Shown: positions 37,682 to 48,204 of the stretch, one piece after another
How positions within the stretch are numbered: the first letter of the stretch is position 1
Layout: every line of letters begins with the position of its first letter
Assembly: GCA_024641005.1 (NCBI GenBank)
Contig: JAHEDX010000002.1
Span: 45,100 to 109,099 of the forward strand
Length of the DNA stretch: 64,000 bases
Origin: Acidimicrobiaceae bacterium
GTDB lineage: Bacteria; Actinomycetota; Acidimicrobiia; Acidimicrobiales; Ilumatobacteraceae
Reading direction: 5' to 3'
The notes under the pieces: model-generated
What the model was told of the DNA's origin: nothing
The model's database searches: none
What the model saw: the letters and a program-made list of their open reading frames with translations, nothing else
Made by a program: the position numbers and the translations under genes

Positions 37682-38878
37682 TCACCCAGGACGGCCGACG
37701 GCGGTGACCTTGCCCCAACTCACCGAAGACACCTTCACGACGCTGCCGGAGTTGGGCGCATGAATGAGCATCCCGCCACCGAGGTAGATACCGACATGGC
37801 TGATCGGCGAGTAGTAGAAGATCAGGTCACCCGGTTGAGCCGCAGCAGCGGGCACCCGAGGCGTGGCGGCCGCCTGCGCACGCGAGTTGCGGGGTAGATA
37901 GACGCCGGCCTGCCCCCATGCGTAATGGGTGAGCCCGGAACAGTCGAACGAGACCCCTGGGTTCGACGTCGCGTAACGGTACGCGACACCCAACTGGCCC
38001 TGCGCAGCCTGGATGGCGATCCCGGCACGGCCGGACACCGCCGGGATGTTGACGACCGGTGCCGGAGCGCTCCCGCCACCGCCCCCGCCGCCACCGCCAC
38101 CGGTGTTCGCTGCAGCACCGGCCGCGGCACCACCGCCACCGCCTCCTCCGCCGCCGCCACCGCCACCGGTGTTCGCGGCAGCGTTCGCGGCCGCCTGTTG
38201 GGCGGCGAGATCGGCTTGCAGCTTGGCGTACGCAGCGGCATCGCGACGCTGCTGTTCTTCCTCGATCAGCTGACCCAGTCGTGCCTCGGCGGCATCGCGG
38301 CGCTGGACGTACTCGGCGGTGAGTGACTCGGTCTGTTGCTGCTTGTCGGCAATGGTGGCAGCGAGCGCTTCTGCCTGAGCGCGTTTCGACTCGAGGTCCT
38401 TGCGGTCCTTGTCGAGCTCGCTGATCAGTTCGTCGAGATCATCGGTGGTGCTGGTGCCCACGCTCAGCGCGACGCGGCTGTACTGGTCTCGGCGCAAGCC
38501 TTCGCCGAACTGGTCGGCGTTGGAGAACAACGGGCCCAACACGTCGGCGCCGGTTCCGGTGAACGCCCTGATCGCCACTTCGGCGAGGTCGCCGCGCAAT
38601 CCGTTGAGTTCGGCCTCTTTCGCCGCAACTCTGGCTTCCGCGGCAACGATGTCGAGGTCGAGTTGGCTCTTCGTGTCGACCGCTTCGGCATAGTCCTCGG
38701 CGAGGATGTCGGCCTGGGTCTCCAAGCGGTCGAGTTCGTCGACGATCCGCTCGACTTCGCGTCGCTGGTCGCCGACCGACGCGCGAGCGATCTCGGGGAA
38801 CACCGCCGGCATCACCATCGTGAATACCGAGGCGACAACCAGGACGCGACCGAGGTGTGGGGTCGAGGCGAACTTCAT
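37682..38878 (-). CDS. Secreted NlpC/P60 peptidoglycan endopeptidase with coiled coil and glycine-rich linkers
   Basis: RipA-like cell-wall hydrolase of 398 residues. A signal peptide (VLVVASVFTMVMPAV) precedes a long coiled-coil region to about residue 230. Two glycine runs of 13 and 10 residues follow, each introduced by AANTGG, then the NlpC/P60 domain with catalytic Cys in FDCSGLTHYAWG and His residues in ISHVGIYLGGG and IHAPNSG. It should cleave stem-peptide bonds during division; the coiled coil may hold it inactive. TACACT lies 12 nt before the ATG. Confidence 0.92.
   Translation of the reverse strand: MKFASTPHLGRVLVVASVFTMVMPAVFPEIARASVGDQRREVERIVDELDRLETQADILAEDYAEAVDTKSQLDLDIVAAEARVAAKEAELNGLRGDLAEVAIRAFTGTGADVLGPLFSNADQFGEGLRRDQYSRVALSVGTSTTDDLDELISELDKDRKDLESKRAQAEALAATIADKQQQTESLTAEYVQRRDAAEARLGQLIEEEQQRRDAAAYAKLQADLAAQQAAANAAANTGGGGGGGGGGGGGAAAGAAANTGGGGGGGGGGSAPAPVVNIPAVSGRAGIAIQAAQGQLGVAYRYATSNPGVSFDCSGLTHYAWGQAGVYLPRNSRAQAAATPRVPAAAAQPGDLIFYYSPISHVGIYLGGGMLIHAPNSGSVVKVSSVSWGKVTAVGRPG
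38072..38167. repeat. Two glycine-codon runs flanking a duplicated linker in the NlpC/P60 gene
   Basis: The tracts at 38072-38101 (10 Gly codons) and 38129-38167 (13 Gly codons) are joined by an Ala-rich segment; each is preceded in reading order by codons for Ala-Asn-Thr. The codons are mixed GGT, GGC, GGA and GGG, so the tract is a short imperfect trinucleotide array that could change length in frame. Confidence 0.8.
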
Positions 38879-38979
38879 AGGACGGCAGGCAGTGTACCGA
38901 TTATTACGAACGCGTTGCGATCGGGGCAGAAATGTTCCGGAGCATCAGGACAGTGCCCGGCGCGTCTGGTGATTCGCCG

Positions 38980-40575
38980 CTACTCCCACTCGATGGTGCC
39001 GGGCGGTTTCGACGTGATGTCGTAGGCAACCCGATTGATTCCGGCGACCTCGTTGATGATGCGCTGCGACATCTTCTCGAGCAGCTCGTAGGGCAACCGG
39101 GCCCAGTCCGCGGTCATCGCATCATCGCTGGTCACGGCCCTGATGATGATGGGATGACCGTAGGTCCGTTCGTCACCCATCACGCCCACCGATCGGATGT
39201 CGGGCAACACTGCGAACGCCTGCCAGATCTCGCGTTCGAGACCTGCCCACGCGATCTCCTCACGAACGATCGCGTCTGCCTCCTGCAACGTGGCCACCTT
39301 GTCGGGTGTCACCTCGCCGATGATCCGCACGCCCAGACCGGGGCCGGGAAACGGCTGACGCCAGACCATCTCGTCGGGAAGACCCAGCTCGGTACCCAGT
39401 GCCCTGACCTCGTCCTTGAACAGGTCCCGCAAGGGTTCGATCAGCTCCAGCGTCATGTCGTCGGGAAGCCCACCGACGTTGTGATGACTCTTGATCACGT
39501 CCGCGGTGCCGTCGGCGCCACCGCTCTCGATCAGATCGGGGTACAGCGTGCCCTGCACCAAGAACGCCGCCTCGGTGAGCCCACCGGTGTGCTCTTCGAA
39601 GATCCGGATGAACTGCTCGCCGATGATCTTGCGTTTCGCCTCCGGCTCGGTGACGCCGGCGAGCGCCTCGAAGTAGCGCTGGCCCGCGTCGACATGGATC
39701 AGCTCGAGATTCATGTTGCGGCCGTAGGTCTCGACGATCTGAGCGCTCTCCCCTTTGCGCATCAGACCGGTGTCGACATAGATGCAGGTGAGCTGATGCC
39801 CGATCGCCTTGTGCACCAGAGCGGCGGCGACCGACGAGTCGACGCCACCCGACAGCGCGCAGATGGCCCGCTGGTCGCCGACGAGCGCCCGGATCCTGTC
39901 GACCTGCTCGTCGACCACCGAGGCCATCCGCCAGTTCGGCTCACAGCCTGCGAGATCGTGCAGGAAGGTGCGCAGTACCGCCATGCCATGAGGCGAGTGC
40001 ACGACCTCGGGGTGGAACTGCACACCCCAGATCCGACGCTGATCGTTCTCGAGCACGGCGACCGGTGCATCCTTGGTCGACGCGGTGGCGCGGAACCCGT
40101 CCGGCGGCACGGTGATGGCGTCGAAGTGGCTCATCCACACGTCGTGCTCGTCGGGGATGTCGGCGTGGAGCACCGACGAGTCAGCGATCCGTTCGAGATG
40201 AGCCCTGCCGTACTCGCCCGCCATGCCGCGGCCCACGGTGCCGCCGAGTTGTGCTGCGATCAGCTGCGCTCCGTAGCAGATCCCGAAGATGGGCACGCCC
40301 AGGTCATAGATCGCCGGATCGAGGCGGGGGGTGCCCTCGATGTTCACGCTCGCCGGACCACCCGAGAGGATGATCGCCGAGGGGTGCTTGGCCGCGACCT
40401 CGTCGGCGGTGATCCGATGATTCACGATCTCCGAGAAGACGTGCAGCTCTCGCACCCGCCGGGCGATCAGTTGTGCGTACTGAGCACCGAAGTCGACGAC
40501 CAGCACGGTGTCGCGACCGGGTGCACCACCGTCGTGGAGCTCGGAATCGTCGTGGGGGGAGATGTCGGTGTTCAA
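38980..40575 (-). CDS. guaA: GMP synthase (glutamine-hydrolysing)
   Basis: Two-domain enzyme of 531 residues converting XMP to GMP. The class I glutamine amidotransferase domain has the nucleophile in FGICYGAQL and His/Glu in VQFHPEVVH; the ATP-pyrophosphatase domain has [15 protein letters not shown], and the C-terminal dimerisation domain ends PPGTIEWE. The start is TTG 40575 with GAGG just upstream and TACCAT 7 nt before it; no ATG lies between here and VLVVDFGAQ. The divergent gene starts 23 bp away. The 101 bp beyond its stop hold no clear terminator. Confidence 0.95.
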   Translation of the reverse strand: MNTDISPHDDSELHDGGAPGRDTVLVVDFGAQYAQLIARRVRELHVFSEIVNHRITADEVAAKHPSAIILSGGPASVNIEGTPRLDPAIYDLGVPIFGICYGAQLIAAQLGGTVGRGMAGEYGRAHLERIADSSVLHADIPDEHDVWMSHFDAITVPPDGFRATASTKDAPVAVLENDQRRIWGVQFHPEVVHSPHGMAVLRTFLHDLAGCEPNWRMASVVDEQVDRIRALVGDQRAICALSGGVDSSVAAALVHKAIGHQLTCIYVDTGLMRKGESAQIVETYGRNMNLELIHVDAGQRYFEALAGVTEPEAKRKIIGEQFIRIFEEHTGGLTEAAFLVQGTLYPDLIESGGADGTADVIKSHHNVGGLPDDMTLELIEPLRDLFKDEVRALGTELGLPDEMVWRQPFPGPGLGVRIIGEVTPDKVATLQEADAIVREEIAWAGLEREIWQAFAVLPDIRSVGVMGDERTYGHPIIIRAVTSDDAMTADWARLPYELLEKMSQRIINEVAGINRVAYDITSKPPGTIEWE

Positions 40576-40598
40576 GTCCTCGATGGTAGACAGTCGCG

Positions 40599-40925
40599 GT
40601 GCTCCTGCGCGTTTTCGTCGTCGCCCTCGCTCTCGCCGCCGCCGCCCCCACGACCCAGGTGCCCGTACTGGGCCCGTCCGCAGTGGAGGCCGCCCTCGTC
40701 ACCTCGACGTCTCCCGACGACACCACCCCGACCCAGGACACCATCAACGAGTTCTTCCCCGAAGAGCGTTCGCTGGGCGACTGCCTCAGCTCGCTCCCCA
40801 AACCCGGTTGCGGCAGCGAAGCTCAGGGGGGCTGGCGCCAGGGCCTGGTCCTGGGCGTGATCCTGCTCGGGTTGGCGTTCATCGCGTGGCGCATCGTGCG
40901 TCAATCCAGAAAGGCGAGACGGTGA
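40599..40925 (+). CDS. Small exported protein with C-terminal membrane helix, coupled to a decarboxylase gene
   Basis: A 108-residue product with a hydrophobic N-terminus ([16 protein letters not shown]), a Thr/Asp-rich middle, a short Cys-containing segment ([15 protein letters not shown]) and a C-terminal helix ([15 protein letters not shown]) with a basic end. An in-frame TAG at 40587 rules out a longer start. The two Cys suggest a disulfide outside the membrane. It overlaps the decarboxylase start by 4 bp (GTGA). No family was recognised. Confidence 0.65.
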   Translation: MLLRVFVVALALAAAAPTTQVPVLGPSAVEAALVTSTSPDDTTPTQDTINEFFPEERSLGDCLSSLPKPGCGSEAQGGWRQGLVLGVILLGLAFIAWRIVRQSRKARR

Positions 40926-42322
40926 CCCCTGACGAGTTCCGCGCCAACGGACACGAGCTCATCGATCTGATCGCGGAGTACCTCGAACACGTGGGAGACC
41001 GTCGCGTCGCCCCCGACATCCAGCCCGGCGATGTCAGAGCGATGCTCCCCGAGCACCCACCAACGCAACCCGAGCCGTGGGCCGACGTGATGGCCGACAT
41101 CGAGCGGGTCGTGCTGCCGGGCATCACGCACTGGCAGCACCCGAACTGGTTCGCCTACTTCCCTGCCAACACCACCTATCCATCGATTCTCGGCGAGCTG
41201 CTGTCGGCCGGCCTGGGAATCCAGGGCATGAGTTGGGTGACGTCGCCTGCCTGCACCGAGATCGAGACCCTGATGCTGGACTGGATGCTCGAGCTGCTCG
41301 ATCTCCCGAGCAGATTCAGGTCCACCAGCGAGCACGGCGGCGGCGTGATCCAGGGATCCGCGAGCGAAGCGGTGCTCGTCGCCATCCTCGCCGCTCGATG
41401 GCGCGGAACGCACGGTGCAGTCAACGCCGACGGCGACACCACCCGGCTCACCGCATACTGCACCTCACAGGCCCATTCGTCGGTCGAGAAGGGCCTGCGG
41501 ATCGCCGGTGTCGGTACCGACCGCATCCGCATCATCGACCACGACCAAGCGTTCGCGATGCGGCCGTCGGCACTCGCCGAAGCGATCGCGGCGGACCGGC
41601 GGAGCGGATACGTCCCCTTCTTCGTCTGCACGACCCACGGAACCACCTCGTCGTTGGCGTTCGACCCCACACCGGAGATCGCCCAGATCTGCAGGGCCAA
41701 CGGCTCGTGGTTGCACGTCGACGGGGCGATGAGCGGCATCGCGGCGCTGGTACCCGAGTACCGGTGGGTGAACGACGGCCTCGACCTGGCCGACAGCTAC
41801 GCCACCAACACGCACAAGTGGATGGGCGTCAACTTCGACTGCACGTTGTTCTGGACCGCCGACCGCGCGGCATTGCTCGGCGCGCTCAGCATCCTGCCCG
41901 AATACCTGCGTTCGGCTGCCGCCGAGTCGGGCGTCGCGATCGACTATCGCGACTGGCAGGTGCCTTTGGGCCGTCGGTTCCGAGCACTCAAGTTGTGGTT
42001 CACGATCCGGCTCGACGGTGTCGACTCGATCCGGCGGCGGATTCAGCGCGATGTCGCTCTCACGCGCGAGCTCGCGAGCTGGGTCGCGCTCGACGATCGG
42101 TTCGAGATCGTCGCGCCCCACCCGCTGAATCTGCTGTGTCTGCGTCTCGTCGGCGACGACGCGGCCACCGACGGCCTGATCGATCGCATCAACGCGAGTG
42201 GCACGGCGCACGTGACCCGTACGGTGCTCGATGGGCGCAGCGTCCTGCGGGTGTCGATCGGCGCCCGCACCACCGAACTCGAGCATGTCACCGATCTCTG
42301 GCAGGCGATCAGCGCGACCTGA
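40922..42322 (+). CDS. PLP-dependent aromatic-L-amino-acid decarboxylase family protein
   Basis: Group II decarboxylase of 466 residues, resembling DOPA/tryptophan/tyrosine decarboxylases and yielding an arylamine. The PLP Lys is in NTHKWMGVNFDCTLFW, the flexible-loop Tyr in IDYRDWQVPLGRRF, and the PLP-stacking His in CTTHGTTSSLAFDP. The usual HVDAAYAG reads HVDGAMSG, with the pyridine-binding Asp kept but the neighbouring Ala and Tyr changed, so substrate preference may differ. It is translationally coupled to the preceding small membrane protein. Confidence 0.9.
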   Translation: MTPDEFRANGHELIDLIAEYLEHVGDRRVAPDIQPGDVRAMLPEHPPTQPEPWADVMADIERVVLPGITHWQHPNWFAYFPANTTYPSILGELLSAGLGIQGMSWVTSPACTEIETLMLDWMLELLDLPSRFRSTSEHGGGVIQGSASEAVLVAILAARWRGTHGAVNADGDTTRLTAYCTSQAHSSVEKGLRIAGVGTDRIRIIDHDQAFAMRPSALAEAIAADRRSGYVPFFVCTTHGTTSSLAFDPTPEIAQICRANGSWLHVDGAMSGIAALVPEYRWVNDGLDLADSYATNTHKWMGVNFDCTLFWTADRAALLGALSILPEYLRSAAAESGVAIDYRDWQVPLGRRFRALKLWFTIRLDGVDSIRRRIQRDVALTRELASWVALDDRFEIVAPHPLNLLCLRLVGDDAATDGLIDRINASGTAHVTRTVLDGRSVLRVSIGARTTELEHVTDLWQAISAT

Positions 42323-42345
42323 TCCAAGGACCTCGCGGCTCGCGA

Positions 42346-43014
42346 TCAGCTGACGGGGATGGCGCGTCGCAACAGGTCGACGAGCATGTGCGCGGTCGCG
42401 CCCCAGACGGTCTCGTCATCGAGTTCGAAGAAGTGCAGCACCCGGTCGGTGGCGCCGAAGCCCCAGACCTCCGAACGGTAAGTGTCGGCACGGGTGAACT
42501 CGGACAGGGGCACCCACATCACGCGGTCGACCTCCATCGTCTCGGCTCGCAGCGGCAGGCGTTCGGGAACCGTGGCGACCTTCGGCACGATATAGCTACG
42601 GCTGACGACCGTGTTGAGGTGCTCGAGTTCGCCGTGAACGCTGACGTGCGCCGGATCGAGACCAACCTCCTCGTGCGCCTCGCGCAGCGCTGCATCGACC
42701 GGAGTCTCACCGGGATCGAGACGACCACCCGGAAAGCTGACCTCGCCGCGATGATGACGCAGTTCCCACGAACGCCGCGTGAGCAGCACCTCCGGTCCGC
42801 GCGGGCCATCAGCGAGCGCGATCAACACCGCCGAGGCCCGAGCCTCGGGAAACGCCGGGAGCACCGGGCGATCGTGCTCTGGCACGGCTGCCAACACATC
42901 GCCCATCGTCGGCTCGGCGCCGGCCGACCAGGGCGCCGGAGGTCCAGCACACCAGGTGGCCGGGCGAGGAACGATCTGCTGCCCGCCCGGGCGCCGCCCA
43001 GCTGGGATGGTCAC
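42346..43014 (-). CDS. Nudix hydrolase (CoA pyrophosphatase-like)
   Basis: A 222-residue protein with the Nudix box GGRLDPGETPVDAALREAHE (to EEVGL) and the preceding VLLTRRSWELRHHRGEVSFP typical of the CoA/NADH diphosphatase branch. It probably cleaves CoA or a related nucleotide. The GTG start is 1 bp beyond the stop of the small upstream gene, so the two are coupled. It is convergent with the decarboxylase. Confidence 0.9.
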   Translation of the reverse strand: MTIPAGRRPGGQQIVPRPATWCAGPPAPWSAGAEPTMGDVLAAVPEHDRPVLPAFPEARASAVLIALADGPRGPEVLLTRRSWELRHHRGEVSFPGGRLDPGETPVDAALREAHEEVGLDPAHVSVHGELEHLNTVVSRSYIVPKVATVPERLPLRAETMEVDRVMWVPLSEFTRADTYRSEVWGFGATDRVLHFFELDDETVWGATAHMLVDLLRRAIPVS

Positions 43015-43015
43015 G

Positions 43016-43195
43016 TCAGCTCGTCGGCCCCGCTGGGGTCCAACCGCTCTGCACGAGTTCGGCGAGAACGGCCGCCAGGCCGGCCGTCTTGAGGTTCGCC
43101 AGCACCTTGCCGGGCTGCTGCTCGCCGCGCTCGAATTCTTCCCATGCGGCGATCAGCTTGGTGAGGTCGGGGGCGGGACGCTCGAACGTCGACAT
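43016..43195 (-). CDS. Small conserved-looking protein upstream of the Nudix gene
   Basis: A 59-residue helical protein starting MSTFERPAPDLTKLIAAWEE and ending SGWTPAGPTS. It is hydrophilic, without membrane segments or cysteines. The gene is credible because TAGGCT lies 7 nt before ATG 43195, its stop lies 1 bp from the Nudix start, and codon use is normal. It could be a regulator or subunit of the Nudix enzyme; no family was recognised. Confidence 0.65.
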   Translation of the reverse strand: MSTFERPAPDLTKLIAAWEEFERGEQQPGKVLANLKTAGLAAVLAELVQSGWTPAGPTS

Positions 43196-43237
43196 GGGCC
43201 TCAGCCTACGGGCGCAGAACGCGACCCGGTCGTGGGC

Positions 43238-43276
43238 TTGCTTCATATTCGACTTTTCTCTATTGTTCGGGATATG
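43238..43276 (+). promoter_or_regulatory. Promoter and possible operator of the ArsR-like gene
   Basis: TTGCTT (43238-43243), a 17-bp spacer and TATTGT (43261-43266) form the best sigma-70-type promoter in the window; the -10 ends 7 nt before ATG 43274. An imperfect inverted repeat CATATTCGA (43244-43252) and TCGGGATATG (43267-43276) brackets the -10 and could be an autoregulatory site. Confidence 0.6.
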
Positions 43277-43870
43277 TCGGACATAAGCGGAGATCACCTC
43301 AGGAGACCGAGACCGAACCTCGATTACGACCTCGCCGACGAATTGCAGATCGACACCGCCGAGCGGATGAAGGCGCTCGGCGACCCACTTCGGTTGCTGA
43401 TCGTCGATCTCGTCCTCGAAAGAGCGATGAGCGTCACCGAACTCGCCGAACGGGTCGGTCGACCCCGTGGCACGGTGGCCCACCATGTCGACGTGCTGCT
43501 CGCCGCCGGCATCGTGCAGGTCGTGCGCACCCGCAAGGTGCGAGCCGTCGAGGAGCGGTTCTACGGCCGAGCGGCGACGAGCTATGTCATGCCATACGTG
43601 CCGGGCGAGTTCCCGTTTCTCAGCGAGGTTCTGGCCGAGGCCGATGTGCACGCCGCGACCGGGCCCGACAAACCTTCCGGTGTCACCTACCGTCGCGCCC
43701 GCATCCCCGCGGATCGGGCCGCCGAGTTCGGTGAACGCCTGCTGCAACTGGCACTCGAGTTCGTCGCCGAACCAAGGGCCGGCGACACCGAGTACGGGAT
43801 GTATCTCGCCTTGTTCCCCACCAACCGGCGCGTCAACCCGACACCCCACGCGGACGGCCGAACATCGTGA
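43274..43870 (+). CDS. ArsR-type winged-helix transcriptional regulator
   Basis: Regulator of 198 residues. The DNA-binding domain (residues about 30-100) reads RMKALGDPLRLLIVDLVLER, then SVTELAERVGRPRGTVAHHV with the recognition helix and a wing at RTRKVRAVEERFYG. The C-terminal part is a ligand-binding or dimerisation region without metal-site cysteines. It overlaps the MFS transporter gene by 4 bp (GTGA), so it probably controls that exporter. The last 10 codons lie in the first copy of a 39-bp tandem repeat. Confidence 0.88.
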   Translation: MSDISGDHLRRPRPNLDYDLADELQIDTAERMKALGDPLRLLIVDLVLERAMSVTELAERVGRPRGTVAHHVDVLLAAGIVQVVRTRKVRAVEERFYGRAATSYVMPYVPGEFPFLSEVLAEADVHAATGPDKPSGVTYRRARIPADRAAEFGERLLQLALEFVAEPRAGDTEYGMYLALFPTNRRVNPTPHADGRTS

Positions 43871-43917
43871 CCGGCCTCGACACCCCACGCGAACGGCCGA
43901 ACATCGTGACCGGCCTC
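43840..43917. repeat. Two abutting copies of a 39-bp repeat at the regulator/transporter junction
   Basis: Copies at 43840-43878 and 43879-43917 differ by one base (GCGGACG against GCGAACG). The unit contains the overlapping stop and start (GTGA), so both are duplicated: GTG 43867 and GTG 43906 are in the same frame. The duplication keeps frame and offers the transporter two start sites 13 codons apart. Confidence 0.95.
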
Positions 43918-45267
43918 GACACCCTCCTACCCGACGAGGGCGAGCGCGCACCGATCCCGCTCGGTGACGCTCCGCTCGGTCCCGGCTACCGGAGACTGTT
44001 CAGCGCCACCGTGGTGTCGAACCTCGGCGACGGCATGTCGATGGTCGCCTACCCATGGCTGGCATCGGCGATCACCCGCAGCCCGATCCTCATCGCGCTC
44101 GTCGTCGTGGCCCAGCGCCTGCCCTGGCTGGTGTTCACGCTTCCCGCGGGCGTGATCACCGACCGGGTCGACCGCCGCAAGGCGATGGTGTCGATGGACG
44201 TCGCCCGGGGGTTGATCACCGTCGCTGTTGGGTTCGCAGTGCTCGGCGAACAAGGCGCACTCCCAGGGCCCGATGCGGTCGATACCGTCACCGGTACCCG
44301 ATCAGGGCTGTTCGTCCTCGTACTCTCGGCCACCTTGCTGCTGGGCATGGCAGAGGTGCTGCGCGACAACTCGGCGCAGACGATCATGCCGAGCATCGTG
44401 ACCCCCGATCAGCTCGACAAGGCGAACGGGCGGATGTGGGGTGTCGAAGGCGCCATGAACGTGTTCGTCGGGCCACCGCTCGGTTCGTTCCTGTTGCTGA
44501 TCGCGTTCTCGATCCCGTTCTTCGTCGACGCCGGCACGTTCTTGATCGCCGCCGCGTTGGTCGCGCTGATTCCCGGCACGTTCCGGGCGGAACGCGACGA
44601 CTCCGCACCGGAGCAGACATTCAGACAAGAACTCCGAGAAGGGATCCACTGGCTGATGGGCCATCCCCTGTTGCGGCCCATGGCCATCATTCTCGGCCTC
44701 ATGAACGGCGCCATGATGATCAGCATGGCGACGTTCGTCCTGTTCGCCCAGGAGGTGATGGGGGTCGGCCCGGTGCTGTTCACCGTGATCGGCTTCGGCG
44801 GCGCCATCGGTGGGTTGGTCGGCGGCTACATCGCTCCTCGCGTGACGGACCGATTCGGGAGCGGTACGACACTCGCCATCTCGCTGGCCGGCCTCGCCGT
44901 GACCCCGTCGCTAATCGGCGCGATCCCGTGGTGGCCGGCGGTCGCGCTGTTCTTCGGCATACAGGCGTTCTTCGGCATCCTGTGGAACGTCATCACGGTC
45001 AGCTTGCGACAGACGATCATCCCGCCACGCCTTCTGGGCCGCGTCAACAGCGTGTACCGGTTCTTCGCGTGGGGGATGCTGCCGATCGGTGCTGCACTCG
45101 GCGGCGTCACCGTCGTCGTCGTGGAGGGGCTCGTCGACCGTGAGACGGCGCTGCGCACCACGTGGTTCGCGTGCGCTGCCGTGCACATCGGCCTGTTCGT
45201 CTTCGGCCGCTCCAAACTCACGACCGACAAGATCGAGGCCGCCAGAGCTACTGCGAACGCTTCTTGA
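43867..45267 (+). CDS. MFS transporter
   Basis: Polytopic exporter of 466 residues with about 12 helices. The hallmark between helices 2 and 3 is GVITDRVDRRKAM; the second half has FGGAIGGLVGGYIAPRVTDRFG. It is close to the enterobactin exporter/macrolide-efflux-like group (SLRQTIIPPRLLGRVNSVYRF). The substrate is unknown but probably induces release of the adjacent ArsR-like regulator. The start is either GTG 43867 or its duplicate GTG 43906. The 3' end overlaps the convergent gene by 20 bp. Confidence 0.9.
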   Translation: MTGLDTPRERPNIVTGLDTLLPDEGERAPIPLGDAPLGPGYRRLFSATVVSNLGDGMSMVAYPWLASAITRSPILIALVVVAQRLPWLVFTLPAGVITDRVDRRKAMVSMDVARGLITVAVGFAVLGEQGALPGPDAVDTVTGTRSGLFVLVLSATLLLGMAEVLRDNSAQTIMPSIVTPDQLDKANGRMWGVEGAMNVFVGPPLGSFLLLIAFSIPFFVDAGTFLIAAALVALIPGTFRAERDDSAPEQTFRQELREGIHWLMGHPLLRPMAIILGLMNGAMMISMATFVLFAQEVMGVGPVLFTVIGFGGAIGGLVGGYIAPRVTDRFGSGTTLAISLAGLAVTPSLIGAIPWWPAVALFFGIQAFFGILWNVITVSLRQTIIPPRLLGRVNSVYRFFAWGMLPIGAALGGVTVVVVEGLVDRETALRTTWFACAAVHIGLFVFGRSKLTTDKIEAARATANAS

Positions 45268-45718
45268 TCGCGTTCTTGCCGGTCAGATACGCACCGGCGG
45301 CGATCCGGCCGGCCGAACGTCCCACCGCATCGCCTGACGAACCGGCCCGAGCTACTCGACGCGCCTTACGGTCTGCGCGCTCGGCCCAGTCGGTGTAGAA
45401 CCACAGGAACCCCAACGGCACCAGCATCACCATCATGAGCAGGCGTCCGGCGATCTCGACGTCGACCCATGGTTGCACGGCACCGAACACGATGGTCGCC
45501 ATCACCACCACGTCGAGCCAACGGTGCAGGCGACGGCCAACGAGCCGGAAGGCGCCGAGCGGACCCCTCGCGATCGACGTGTTCACCATCACGAGCGCCC
45601 CGGCGAGCGTCGGGATCAAGGGGGCGATGTCCTGCATCCCCTGGGCGACCAGTGCGATACCGATCAGGTATTCCGCAAGTTGGTGCACCCAGAAAGGACG
45701 CATCGCGCGTTCACCCAT
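45248..45718 (-). CDS. Small integral membrane protein of unknown function
   Basis: A 156-residue protein with about four hydrophobic segments (YLIGIALVAQGMQDIAPLIP, LAGALVMVNTSIA, VVVMATIVFGAV, LLMMVMLVPLGFLWFY) and a basic cytoplasmic tail ending GKNAIKKRSQ. No family was recognised. TAGGTT ends exactly 6 nt before ATG 45718, the leaderless layout. It stands alone, convergent with the MFS gene. Confidence 0.72.
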   Translation of the reverse strand: MGERAMRPFWVHQLAEYLIGIALVAQGMQDIAPLIPTLAGALVMVNTSIARGPLGAFRLVGRRLHRWLDVVVMATIVFGAVQPWVDVEIAGRLLMMVMLVPLGFLWFYTDWAERADRKARRVARAGSSGDAVGRSAGRIAAGAYLTGKNAIKKRSQ

Positions 45719-45764
45719 CTGTCGAACCTACCGCCGCAAGCGCCCGGCGGCAGAACAGCATCGG

Positions 45765-46424
45765 TCAACCATCGACCAGATGCCGAAGTCTCTCGCGTTC
45801 GCTGTCGGTGACGTTGACGTCATCCAACCGGTAAGTGGCGGCAGCAGCCAGGGATCGGGAGATCTCGCAGCGCCCCCTGGACACGGAGAACAAGGCCGTG
45901 AACAGCCGCTGACCAACACGATCGCGAACGCCGGCGATCTCGGACGTCGACACGAGCACCGCGGTCATCGCCGCATCGAACGAACCTTCACCCCGCGAGG
46001 CATTCGTCCAGTCGATGACGATCGGCCCGGCATCGGACAGGATCACGTTCATCGGATGGAAGTCGAGATGGAGTACCGCTGTGCCCGCCGTGACACCGGC
46101 ACGTACAGGGAGCCATTCCGGCGCCGTCACGGCGTTCAGTCGCCCCTGGAGGCGGGCGAGCAGACGAGCGTGCGCAACGAGGCGCCACGGCTTGCGCTGG
46201 AGGTCTTCGAGCATCGTGGGCCCGGCAATCTTGTCCATCACCAGATCACGACCTTCGGCATGGTGCACTACTGGCACCGGGTAGCCCTGGTCGGCCAGCC
46301 AGCTCATCAGTCGGGCTTCGTCGGTCACGTCGTGGCGGACGCGGTAGCGGCGCAACACCGTGCCGTCGCCGAGGTCGTACACGTCAGCGGCGCGACCGCT
46401 GGCCAACAGCCTGCCCAGCTCCAT
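45765..46424 (-). CDS. Aminoglycoside phosphotransferase-like kinase
   Basis: Compact kinase-fold protein of 219 residues. It has a nucleotide-binding strand pair LGRLLASGRAADVYDLGDGTVLRRY, the catalytic loop AVLHLDFHPMNVIL and the metal-binding VIDWTNASRGEGSFD. The shortness and the LDFHP motif suggest a small-molecule kinase rather than an antibiotic-resistance enzyme. TACGTT ends exactly 6 nt before the ATG. The groEL terminator lies just upstream on the same strand. Confidence 0.82.
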   Translation of the reverse strand: MELGRLLASGRAADVYDLGDGTVLRRYRVRHDVTDEARLMSWLADQGYPVPVVHHAEGRDLVMDKIAGPTMLEDLQRKPWRLVAHARLLARLQGRLNAVTAPEWLPVRAGVTAGTAVLHLDFHPMNVILSDAGPIVIDWTNASRGEGSFDAAMTAVLVSTSEIAGVRDRVGQRLFTALFSVSRGRCEISRSLAAAATYRLDDVNVTDSERERLRHLVDG

Positions 46425-46455
46425 CGTTGCAACGTAGTCCGTGTCCGGACGCGGA

Positions 46456-46483
46456 ACGGCCCGGGGTCGAAACCCCGGGCCGT
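46456..46483 (-). terminator. Intrinsic terminator of groES-groEL
   Basis: A perfect 12-bp inverted repeat, ACGGCCCGGGGT and its complement, closes a 4-nt CGAA loop 40 bp past the groEL stop. There is no U-tract. It separates the chaperonin operon from the kinase-like gene. Confidence 0.85.
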
Positions 46484-46523
46484 CGATCCGAACGTCGATG
46501 CGTTCAGCCTGAAACAGGCTGGA

Positions 46524-48173
<1,650 letters not shown>

Positions 48174-48204
48174 TCAGTCTTCGTGTGGGTACAGGGGATG
48201 GTGG

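Noticed and set aside
38879..38979. c-di-AMP riboswitch before the NlpC/P60 gene, as found for related cell-wall hydrolases
   Set aside because: Only 101 bp are available, the conserved ydaO core was not seen, and a TACACT box 12 nt before the start implies almost no leader.
38932..40860. 642-codon plus-strand open frame opposite guaA
   Set aside because: It is the antisense of guaA, which carries full amidotransferase and ATP-pyrophosphatase motifs.
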